Below are positions 1-5,651 of a stretch of DNA of 5,651 nucleotides, in pieces. The notes beneath the pieces are model-generated. The model saw only the letters and a list, made by a program, of their open reading frames with translations. It was not told the DNA's origin and ran no database searches. How positions within the stretch are numbered: position 1 is the first letter of the stretch; every line of letters starts with the position of its first letter. The translations under genes and the position numbers were made by a program. Origin of the DNA: Chitinophagales bacterium (lineage in GTDB: Bacteria > Bacteroidota > Bacteroidia > Chitinophagales > BACL12); the NCBI GenBank assembly GCA_014380545.1, contig JACMJP010000510.1, positions 1-5,651 of the forward strand, given 5' to 3'.

Positions 1-275
1 TGATGGGTGATGTAAAAGTGGAATTATTAGAATCAACAAATGAAACTTCCACTATTGCAAAATTTATTGAAAAAAGGGGTGAAGGAATTCACCACATTGC
101 TTTTTCAGTTGATGATATTTATGCAGAGATGAAAAGATTAAAAGAAGAAGGATTTCAATTATTAAATGAAGAGCCATTGTCTGGTGCTGATAATAAATTG
201 ATTTGTTTTCTGCATCCAAAAAGCACAAATGGTGTTTTGGTGGAAATTTGTATGGAAATGAGTAATAAGAAATGA
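1..275 (+). CDS. mce: Methylmalonyl-CoA epimerase, C-terminal part (5' end outside window)
   Basis: This enzyme interconverts the (R) and (S) epimers of methylmalonyl-CoA in the cytoplasm, linking propionyl-CoA carboxylation to methylmalonyl-CoA mutase and succinyl-CoA. About 90 residues are visible, ending at TGA 273-275. The family is usually about 130-140 residues, so the first 40-odd, with the N-terminal metal-binding His of the first VOC (glyoxalase-fold) module, lie upstream of the window. The frame is open to base 1, and the ATG at position 3 is most likely an internal Met because the residues after it (VKVELLE) match the middle of the fold. Counting from that Met, the family motif GEGIHHIAF is at residues 26-34 (H31 the likely metal ligand), and STNGVLVEI at 74-82 carries the C-terminal ligand Glu81. 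The gene converges on the M61 peptidase gene. Assignment is from motif recognition; other VOC proteins are possible but less likely. Confidence 0.9.
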   Translation, partial: MGDVKVELLESTNETSTIAKFIEKRGEGIHHIAFSVDDIYAEMKRLKEEGFQLLNEEPLSGADNKLICFLHPKSTNGVLVEICMEMSNKK

Positions 276-394
276 ATAATGAGTTTAAAAAAATATCAAA
301 TGATTTCTATAATAAACTTAATGGAAATTAAAAATAGGATGAAATTTACAGATTGAACATATAATAGAAAACCCACTCATTTCTCATTATTCAT
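272..394. repeat. 12-bp inverted repeat in the convergent spacer
   Basis: ATGAATAATGAG at 272-283 is the exact reverse complement of CTCATTATTCAT at 383-394. The arms overlap the end of the epimerase gene on one side and sit just past the end of the M61 gene on the other, about 100 bp apart. A perfect small palindrome, TCAAT-C-ATTGA, follows at 394-404 and covers the M61 stop codon. The spacer between the two genes holds nothing else convincing: no GC-rich hairpin with a T-run for either gene. The loop is too long for a standard terminator and the arms are low-complexity AT sequence, so function is uncertain. Confidence 0.4.
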
Positions 395-397
395 CAA

Positions 398-2248
398 TCA
401 TTGATTTATCCAGGTTTTTCTCAATTTAATTTGCTCCTCAGTTGCACCAATATCTATTGTCCATGTTCTGGATTTAGCAACATCAATTTCCATCGCCTTT
501 CCTTTTAATTTTACTTTTTTAGTTTTCCCATTTTCTTTTTGCCGTTCAACTACCATCACTACTTTATCGCCTGCTTTAGCAGAGGCTTTCCAGTTATCAA
601 TTGTTTCGTTAGGGTCTCCGGTAGTAATTGAAGCACCATTAATACTTAATAATCTGTCTCCAATTTTATATCCCATATCTTGTGCAAATGCATTGCTGCC
701 CGTTAGGTTCGTTATAGTTATTTTTCTATCATCTGTAGTAAAATCATAATTCATAGAAATATTGCCGAGTGTAATTTTCTTTTCTGTTTCAGGTGCAGAT
801 AAATTTATGCCTGCGTATCCTAAAAATTGTTCATAAGGCAAAGCATTATTCCCCTCCACATATTTAGAAAAGAATGTTCTTATTTCAGGATATGTGAGTG
901 ATGTTATTTTATTAAATAATTCATCATCTTTAAATGATCTGTCTTTTCCATAAATCTTTCCCAACTCTTTCATCAATTCCTGCGTACCGTATTTTCCGTT
1001 CGACAATCTTCTCAATTCAATATCGAGGCACATATTAATTAACGCACCCTTTTCATATACATTTCCATACTCATTTTTATAGGTGTCAAGACAGCCTTCA
1101 CTCATGTCAGTAAATGCTAATGTATCATTAAAATAAGATTGGGAGCTTTCAATTTTTTCCTGCATGCGTTTTAAAAATTCATCCGTAGTAATTAATCCTG
1201 CCTTAACCTGCGCATGATGCGCAGCATATTCTGTTTGCCCTTCATACAACCAAAGATGTTTGCTCATATCAGGTTCAATAAAATTAAAATTGCCTATTTC
1301 TTCAGAGTGAATATTCAAGGGTGTTACGATATGAAAAAATTCATGTGCGCAAACATCACGAAGAAACGGCGCAATTTCCTGTATCTCTTTTTCAGGAAAA
1401 AAATAAACACTTGAATTCATATGTTCCAATGCTCCCATGCCGCCGGATACACCAACTGTATCCGTGAAATAAAATAAAAAAGCATATTTATCAACTGGCA
1501 GATCACCTCCCAAATAATCTTCCTGTGCTTCTAAAATTTCTGATACTTCCTGCATGATTTGTTTTGCTGATATCTTTTTATTTGGAGAATAAACACCAAT
1601 TAATACCTCTGCACCACCAACAATTTTCGTTGCAGTATCCGCAATAGCGTATAACATCGGCGCATCGGCTAAACGATCATAATTATGCAAATGATACGTA
1701 TCGAAATATTTATCAGAAGATTTTGCAGTTAATGGTGAAGCTCCATAAAAATTCTCTGGCTTTTTTATTTTTAATTCATAATCATTTTCTTTCATGCCCT
1801 CAACATAGCCTATAAAGCCGAAGGTATTGATCTGATAATTTTTTCCATCTTCAATATTTGTTCCGCCAGGTTCAAAAATCGGATTTGATAATTCACTGTC
1901 GAAAGTATCATCTACCCAATATTCAACTCTTCCCAATTGTGTAGCATTTTTTATTTTATACTGGTTGACGTCAACCGGTTCAAACTGCATTTTGTCCCCT
2001 TCTTTATTATATGCAGTAAAATCGCTGATGAATCTTCCGAAATCATAAATAGAATATGTACCGGGAACAATTTTAGGCATGCAATAAATAATTTCATCAT
2101 TTGTAATATCAGGAAAGTAAATTACTACTTTCACTCTATCATTTACAACATTCGTAAGGTCTATTGTTGCAACATAATTTTCATTATTATTTAAAGAGAA
2201 TAAATTAATAGATGAGCATAAAAACGAAATAAGTATCAGGTTTTTCAT
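398..2248 (-). CDS. M61-family (glycyl aminopeptidase-like) zinc metallopeptidase with PDZ domain, exported
   Basis: A complete 616-residue protein and a probable exported zinc peptidase. The start is the ATG whose complement is at 2246-2248; it is followed directly by a signal-peptide-like stretch (MKN, then hydrophobic residues 4-18). Cys11 has no good lipobox around it, so a soluble periplasmic or surface location is more likely than a lipoprotein. The M61 N-terminal beta domain spans roughly 25-200, with VPGTYSIYDFGRF at 61-73. The catalytic domain has HEFFH at 302-306 (His302 and His306 zinc ligands, Glu303 catalytic) and the third ligand Glu336 in WLYEGQTEY (333-341). A downstream YEKGAL (398-403) and LDIELRR are also typical. 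A PDZ domain lies at about 495-590, with GYKIGDRLLSING at 526-538. The length fits the family. The segment after the zinc site reads VTPLNIHSEEI rather than the WNVKRIRP form of classical M61 enzymes, a variant I associate with Bacteroidota. Natural substrates are not predictable. The gene is transcribed away from sodA as its own unit. Confidence 0.93.
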   Translation of the reverse strand: MKNLILISFLCSSINLFSLNNNENYVATIDLTNVVNDRVKVVIYFPDITNDEIIYCMPKIVPGTYSIYDFGRFISDFTAYNKEGDKMQFEPVDVNQYKIKNATQLGRVEYWVDDTFDSELSNPIFEPGGTNIEDGKNYQINTFGFIGYVEGMKENDYELKIKKPENFYGASPLTAKSSDKYFDTYHLHNYDRLADAPMLYAIADTATKIVGGAEVLIGVYSPNKKISAKQIMQEVSEILEAQEDYLGGDLPVDKYAFLFYFTDTVGVSGGMGALEHMNSSVYFFPEKEIQEIAPFLRDVCAHEFFHIVTPLNIHSEEIGNFNFIEPDMSKHLWLYEGQTEYAAHHAQVKAGLITTDEFLKRMQEKIESSQSYFNDTLAFTDMSEGCLDTYKNEYGNVYEKGALINMCLDIELRRLSNGKYGTQELMKELGKIYGKDRSFKDDELFNKITSLTYPEIRTFFSKYVEGNNALPYEQFLGYAGINLSAPETEKKITLGNISMNYDFTTDDRKITITNLTGSNAFAQDMGYKIGDRLLSINGASITTGDPNETIDNWKASAKAGDKVVMVVERQKENGKTKKVKLKGKAMEIDVAKSRTWTIDIGATEEQIKLRKTWINQ

Positions 2249-2306
2249 AATAAGATTATTTAAGATGGATAAAACTAAATTTGATATTCCTAATAAAAAG
2301 TTAAGG

Positions 2307-2326
2307 TTAACGGAGTTTAACGAAGT
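2307..2326. repeat. Tandem 10-bp direct repeat in the M61/sodA divergent spacer
   Basis: TTAACGGAGT (2307-2316) is followed immediately by TTAACGAAGT (2317-2326), with 9 of 10 bases identical. The 10-bp period is about one turn of the helix, which would suit a regulator binding in tandem. Related GTT(T)AAC-like boxes occur at 2306-2311 (GTTAAC, a perfect palindrome), 2315-2321 and 2380-2386 (both GTTTAAC), and a looser GTTAAAT at 2364-2370 overlaps the proposed sodA -7 box. The repeat is visible directly; an operator role is inference, and short AT-rich repeats also arise by slippage. Confidence 0.35.
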
Positions 2327-2345
2327 TCCTCAAAAATTAAAAAAA

Positions 2346-2373
2346 TTTAATTTGAAATGAACTGTTAAATTTG
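2346..2373 (+). promoter_or_regulatory. Candidate sodA promoter (Bacteroidota-type -7 box)
   Basis: TAAATTTG at 2366-2373 matches all fixed positions of the Bacteroidota -7 consensus TAnnTTTG. A -33 TTTG at the usual spacing of about 19 bp is missing: TTTA at 2346-2349 lies 16 bp upstream and TTTG at 2351-2354 only 11 bp upstream. A second, weaker option is TTTG at 2370-2373 with TATATTTT at 2391-2398 (17-bp spacing). Either would start transcription some 35-65 nt before the sodA ATG. No equally good promoter was found for the minus-strand M61 gene; TAGTTTTA (complement of 2270-2277) is a 7-of-8 match without a -33 partner. Confidence 0.45.
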
Positions 2374-2443
2374 CCACCTGTTTAACCAATTATATTTTAT
2401 AACCTGTCGGCTTTCAGCGGACTTAAAAAAATGAAACAGATAT

Positions 2444-3052
2444 ATGGCATTTACACTAGCACCTTTGCCTTATGCATTTAATGCATTAGAGCCACACATT
2501 GACGCAAAAACAATGGAAATCCACCATGATAAACACCATGCTGCTTACACAAATAATCTGAATAATGCGATTAAAGACACGGAGTGGGAAAACAAAAGCA
2601 TAGAAGATATTCTTGCTAACGTTTCAAAAATATCACCTGCTGTAAGGAATAATGGGGGCGGATTTTATAATCACAATTTATTCTGGGAGATTATGGGCAT
2701 GAATGGCGGCGGCACACCAACAGGTGATTTAATGTCTGCAATTGATACACACCTCGGCGGATTTGAAAAATTCAAAGAAACGTTTTCAACTGCCGCAACC
2801 ACAAGATTTGGCAGCGGATGGGCATGGCTTGTTGTAACACAGGATAAAAAACTTATAGTTACATCTACACCAAATCAGGATAATACCTTAATGGATGTAA
2901 GTGATGTGAAAGCAACACCCATTCTTGGTATTGATGTATGGGAACATGCATATTATTTAAATTATCAAAACCGCAGACCGGATTATATTGCGGCTTTTTA
3001 CAATGTAATTAACTGGAATAAAGTGGCTGAGAAGTTTAAGGCGGCAATGTAA
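2444..3052 (+). CDS. sodA: Fe/Mn-family superoxide dismutase, Mn-type or cambialistic
   Basis: A complete 202-residue cytoplasmic enzyme (no signal peptide) that converts superoxide to hydrogen peroxide and oxygen. It starts with the family opening FTLAPLPYAFNALEPHID. The four metal ligands are all present: His27 (in MEIHHDKHH, 24-32), His77 (NHNLFW, 76-81), Asp164 and His168 (DVWEHAYY, 164-171). The active-site gateway Tyr35 is also in place. Metal-choice positions look Mn-like: Gly73 before FYNH, where Fe enzymes usually carry Gln, and Gln145 in TPNQD, the Gln position of Mn enzymes. Dual Fe/Mn use cannot be excluded from sequence. An earlier ATG at 2431 is out of frame, so the start at 2444 is secure. 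The 5' leader is A-rich before the start with no clear Shine-Dalgarno, and can form a weak hairpin (2406-2411 with 2417-2422, one mismatch). The gene is divergent from the M61 peptidase, monocistronic, and ends before a strong terminator. Confidence 0.97.
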   Translation: MAFTLAPLPYAFNALEPHIDAKTMEIHHDKHHAAYTNNLNNAIKDTEWENKSIEDILANVSKISPAVRNNGGGFYNHNLFWEIMGMNGGGTPTGDLMSAIDTHLGGFEKFKETFSTAATTRFGSGWAWLVVTQDKKLIVTSTPNQDNTLMDVSDVKATPILGIDVWEHAYYLNYQNRRPDYIAAFYNVINWNKVAEKFKAAM

Positions 3053-3083
3053 AAAGACCTTGCTTTGGCAATCTATTTAACTC

Positions 3084-3114
3084 AACCCTTGCAGAAAATC
3101 TGCAAGGGTTTTTT
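3084..3114 (+). terminator. Intrinsic terminator of sodA
   Basis: A perfect 11-bp stem AACCCTTGCAG (3084-3094) / CTGCAAGGGTT (3100-3110) encloses a 5-nt loop (AAAAT) and runs directly into a T tract ending at 3114. It begins 31 bases after the sodA stop codon. A second copy of CCTTGC at 3058-3063 could compete for the 3' arm, and a small TTGC/GCAA hairpin sits at 3060-3071. The strong stem separates sodA from the esterase gene downstream. Confidence 0.93.
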
Positions 3115-3152
3115 ATTGGAACAACTAAAAAGTGATGCACTAGTCAATCTTT

Positions 3153-3259
3153 TATTTGGATTTTCGCCAGGTTAAGAGTTTCATTTAACGTCACTTACCT
3201 TCGTAATATTAAATCAAAACTCACTTCAGGAGTGGGTAATTTTACGGCGAATCCGAATA
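3153..3259 (+). other. Intergenic element with potential three-helix fold
   Basis: The 221-bp gap between the sodA terminator and the esterase start has no convincing ORF but does have nested inverted repeats. The outer stem pairs 3154-3168 with 3246-3258: about 13 pairs, including one G-U, with a 2-nt bulge at 3161-3162. Inside, helix 1 pairs 3169-3176 with 3194-3200 (7 pairs, one bulged T) and stacks directly on the outer stem. Helix 2 is ACTCACT (3219-3225) / AGTGGGT (3231-3237) with loop TCAGG. This would form a three-way junction just upstream of the esterase gene, either as a 5' leader structure, a small RNA or a palindromic DNA repeat. Pairing was done by eye; no known riboswitch motif was recognised and no promoter was identified before it. 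Confidence 0.4.
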
Positions 3260-3335
3260 TTTAAAACTCCTCATTGTCACAGCAGTTTTTTTATATGCAA
3301 TGCTTCCTTTTATTTTCCAGTATTGATAAACAACT

Positions 3336-5651
3336 ATGTTTCCATTAATAAAATCATTCTTTAAAAAATTTACATTTGTTTTTTGTCTAATATATCTGAC
3401 TGGTATATCTCAAAAAATTTTGGCTCAAACCGAACGCTACGGAAATACAGAAATATTTGCCGAGAGTCAGGTGATTATTCTTGAAAATATTATTTATGCC
3501 ACTGTTTTAAATTCAGATTCAATTTATGAAGAACTGGAATTTGATCTTTATTTACCGGACACAACTATTGACACAATAGAAAAATTACCACTTGTTATTT
3601 TTGTACACGGCGGTTCGTTTAAGGGCGGCAAAAAAGAAAGTTATGATGATTGGTGTCTGGAATTTGCAAAAAGAGGTTACGCTGCTGTAACAATTAATTA
3701 TAGAGTTGGATGGAACAAAGGGCCGGGATGCACAGGTGATCCGGCCGATCTGAATAAAGCATTTTATCGCTCCGTACAGGATACAAAAGCTGCTATCCGT
3801 TTTCTCACTTATTTCAATGATACATATCATATAGATGCTGATAATATATTTCTGGGAGGCGAAAGTGCCGGTGCTGCAAATATTTTACACACAGCTTTTG
3901 CAGATGATGCAGAATTAAATATGATAACAAATTCAATTTATACAATATTGGGTACTGCTGACAGCAGTGGAAATAATTATTACGCTCCTTATCATATTAA
4001 AGGTTGTATGAACAAAAGTGGCGGGCTTTTTTCAGATACATTGATAAAAAATTCAGATAATATTCCTGTTATCTCATTTCACGGAACAAATGATAATATT
4101 GTTCCAATAGATACAGGTGCTATATTCGGATGTTATGACCCTGTTTTTTTCAAAAGTATCTTCGGTTCGGAAATTATTACTAATGCTTTAGACTCACTGG
4201 GGTTTTCTTATGAATTTAATTATTATCCCGGCGGAGATCATAGCGATATCGAATACCCGAAAGAATATATGATAGAACGAACAGCTCTGTTCTTTCAAAA
4301 TATTTTGTTAGATAATTCTGTAAACATCCGCCAGATTTCTGCATTAGAAGTTAATCTGAATTCTAATTCAATCTATAACTGTGGAGTGCTAAGCTCAGCA
4401 ACTGTGGAAGTAACAGCTACAAATGGTGCTGAACCATATCAATACAGTATGGATAGTATTAACTGGAGTGATGTAAATACATTTAATGTTACAAATGGTG
4501 CATATGCATTTTATGTAAGAGATAAGGTGAAGAATGTTATCAAAACAATGCAAACATTTTCTGACAGTGAAATTGCTTCACCTGTTTTAAATTATATTGA
4601 TACAGTTAAAATATGTACTGGTAGCTCAGTTGAAATTTCTTATACAGGAACTTCCTTATCCGCAGCATGGTATAAAAATGATAATTTGATATTAGATAAT
4701 GTTGGAAGCATTACTATAAATGAACCGGGAAACTATTATGTGAGGACAGAAGTAATTGAAGGGTGTTATAAAAATTCAAATTCGGTTCGCCTTGATAAAT
4801 ATGAAAAAATAGATCCGCTGGCTTCTGTTGAAAGTTATGTTATAGGTTGCGAAGGAGAGGATGTTATACTCCAGGCAGAAGGAAGTTTTTCAAGTTATTT
4901 ATGGAGCAATGGCAATACAGGATCGTTTATTACACTTAATGAAATTGAACAAAGCGGTAATTACAAACTTATAGCAATTGATAATTATGGTTGTGAAAAT
5001 GTGAGTGATTATATTTCAGTTGAAATAATACCTTCAGCAACTATTTCTATTTCTTCAGAAGAGTTAACTTCATTTTGTCAGGGCGAAACTATAACATTGA
5101 ATGCAGCACATAATGGTGAATTCGTGCAATGGAAAAAGAATGGTTTAATTATTCCCGGCGCAACAGAAAATAGTTATGTTGCAAATAAATCTTCAACGTA
5201 TACATGTGTTGCAACAGGAACATGCGGTGAAATAACTTCAAACAGTATTACAATAACAGAAGATAAATTACCGAAAGCAAAAATATCATCCTACGGAATT
5301 ATAACGGTTTGCCCGAATGAGAGTGTTACTCTTTCTGCATTACCCGATGATGCACTTACCTTTCAATGGTATAAAGGTGCGCATGAAATAAGCGGAGCCA
5401 CAGCAGCAGAACACACAACTTCAAAAGACGGCGTATATAAATGTTTAATGACAACCATAACTACAGGTTGCAGTAAATTTTCAAACCTGATAACATTAAC
5501 AAATCCATGCAGGATTGCTGAAGAAATACCTCAAACAGTTATCTATCCAAATCCGAATAACGGCATATTTTATTTTAATATGCCCGCATCAGAAAATACT
5601 TCAATCATAAAGGTCATTGATATAACAGGTAAAATAATTTTTTCATCACAA
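3336..5651 (+). CDS. Secreted multidomain alpha/beta-hydrolase (esterase) with Ig-like modules and T9SS sorting domain, 3'-truncated
   Basis: The frame is open for 772 codons to the last base. The ATG is the first after an in-frame TAA at 3327-3329 and begins a signal peptide (Lys6/10/11, hydrophobic 12-24, likely cleavage after ILA at 28-30). An alpha/beta-hydrolase domain spans about 45-325: oxyanion-hole motif HGGSF (91-95), nucleophile Ser177 in GGESAG (174-179), Asp253 in HGTNDNIVP (249-257) and His302 in GGDHSD (299-304). The catalytic triad is therefore intact, resembling carboxylesterase or feruloyl-esterase-like enzymes. Cys107, 132, 224 and 266 could form disulfides. An SprB-like repeat follows (about 355-397, PYQYS...YAFYVRD). 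Then come four Ig-like modules with Cys-Trp-Cys spacing: C427/W445/C477, C505/W523/C553, C581/W599/C624 and C659/W678/C703. Residues 735-772 (YPNPNNGIF, VIDITGK) begin a type A T9SS sorting domain, so only about 30-45 residues should be missing. It is probably secreted or anchored at the cell surface. The ester substrate is unknown. Confidence 0.93.
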   Translation, partial: MFPLIKSFFKKFTFVFCLIYLTGISQKILAQTERYGNTEIFAESQVIILENIIYATVLNSDSIYEELEFDLYLPDTTIDTIEKLPLVIFVHGGSFKGGKKESYDDWCLEFAKRGYAAVTINYRVGWNKGPGCTGDPADLNKAFYRSVQDTKAAIRFLTYFNDTYHIDADNIFLGGESAGAANILHTAFADDAELNMITNSIYTILGTADSSGNNYYAPYHIKGCMNKSGGLFSDTLIKNSDNIPVISFHGTNDNIVPIDTGAIFGCYDPVFFKSIFGSEIITNALDSLGFSYEFNYYPGGDHSDIEYPKEYMIERTALFFQNILLDNSVNIRQISALEVNLNSNSIYNCGVLSSATVEVTATNGAEPYQYSMDSINWSDVNTFNVTNGAYAFYVRDKVKNVIKTMQTFSDSEIASPVLNYIDTVKICTGSSVEISYTGTSLSAAWYKNDNLILDNVGSITINEPGNYYVRTEVIEGCYKNSNSVRLDKYEKIDPLASVESYVIGCEGEDVILQAEGSFSSYLWSNGNTGSFITLNEIEQSGNYKLIAIDNYGCENVSDYISVEIIPSATISISSEELTSFCQGETITLNAAHNGEFVQWKKNGLIIPGATENSYVANKSSTYTCVATGTCGEITSNSITITEDKLPKAKISSYGIITVCPNESVTLSALPDDALTFQWYKGAHEISGATAAEHTTSKDGVYKCLMTTITTGCSKFSNLITLTNPCRIAEEIPQTVIYPNPNNGIFYFNMPASENTSIIKVIDITGKIIFSSQ

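Noticed and set aside
366..384. AGAAA/TTTCT hairpin as a terminator for the convergent genes
   Set aside because: It has a five-pair AT-rich stem with a 9-nt loop and no T tract on either strand.
1214..1414. Plus-strand 66-codon ORF inside the M61 gene
   Set aside because: It lies antisense within a well-supported peptidase coding region, over the conserved zinc-site codons, and its translation shows no recognisable domain.
1937..2194. Plus-strand 85-codon ORF inside the 5' part of the M61 gene
   Set aside because: It is antisense to the N-terminal domain of the peptidase; its Ile/Phe/Asn-rich translation looks like a complement-strand artefact.
2270..2277. Minus-strand TAGTTTTA as the -7 box for the M61 gene
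   Set aside because: It matches the consensus at 7 of 8 positions but has no TTTG at a suitable distance, and such matches are common by chance in AT-rich sequence.
3171..3189. GTTAAG...ATTTAAC resembling integron attC core sites
   Set aside because: The core-like boxes are in the wrong order (GTT box before the AAC box) on both strands, one box breaks the consensus, and there is no integrase or cassette array. It fits better as part of the local hairpin.
3263..3292. AAAACT/AGTTTT inverted repeat followed by a T-run, as a second terminator
   Set aside because: The stem has only 6 mostly A-T pairs with a 15-nt loop; this is too weak to call, and no upstream gene needs it after the strong sodA terminator.
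3585..3830. Minus-strand 81-codon ORF
   Set aside because: It is antisense to the catalytic domain of the secreted esterase, which is open for 772 codons with an intact triad.

Overview
The window looks like chromosomal DNA from a member of the Bacteroidota. It is AT-rich, and the gene upstream regions are A/T-rich without clear Shine-Dalgarno sequences. A TAnnTTTG-type -7 box lies upstream of the superoxide dismutase gene. The last gene encodes a large exported protein with an SprB-like repeat, Ig-like modules and the start of a type IX secretion (T9SS) type A sorting domain, which is a hallmark of this phylum. Genus cannot be told from the sequence.

Layout. (1) 1-275, plus strand: the C-terminal two thirds of a methylmalonyl-CoA epimerase, whose 5' end lies outside the window. 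(2) 276-397: a short convergent spacer with a 12-bp inverted repeat and a doubtful 19-codon ORF. (3) 398-2248, minus strand: a complete M61-family metallopeptidase with signal peptide, HExxH zinc site and C-terminal PDZ domain. (4) 2249-2443: a divergent spacer with a tandem 10-bp repeat, several GTT(T)AAC-like boxes and a good -7 box facing sodA. (5) 2444-3052, plus strand: a complete Mn-type (or cambialistic) Fe/Mn superoxide dismutase, closed by a strong intrinsic terminator at 3084-3114. (6) 3115-3335: a non-coding spacer that can fold by eye into a three-helix element (about 3153-3259). (7) 3336 to the window end, plus strand: a 772-codon, 3'-truncated secreted multidomain serine esterase with an intact Ser-Asp-His triad and a T9SS C-terminal signal.

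The genes do not form one operon. The first two are convergent, the middle two divergent, and the last two are separated by a terminator. They look like independent housekeeping or accessory functions: propionate/methylmalonyl-CoA metabolism, exported proteolysis, oxidative stress defence and extracellular ester hydrolysis. I see no mobile element, CRISPR array, tRNA or rRNA, and no clear sign of an undescribed multi-gene system. The points most worth a second look are the architecture of the secreted esterase and the structured spacer in front of it.
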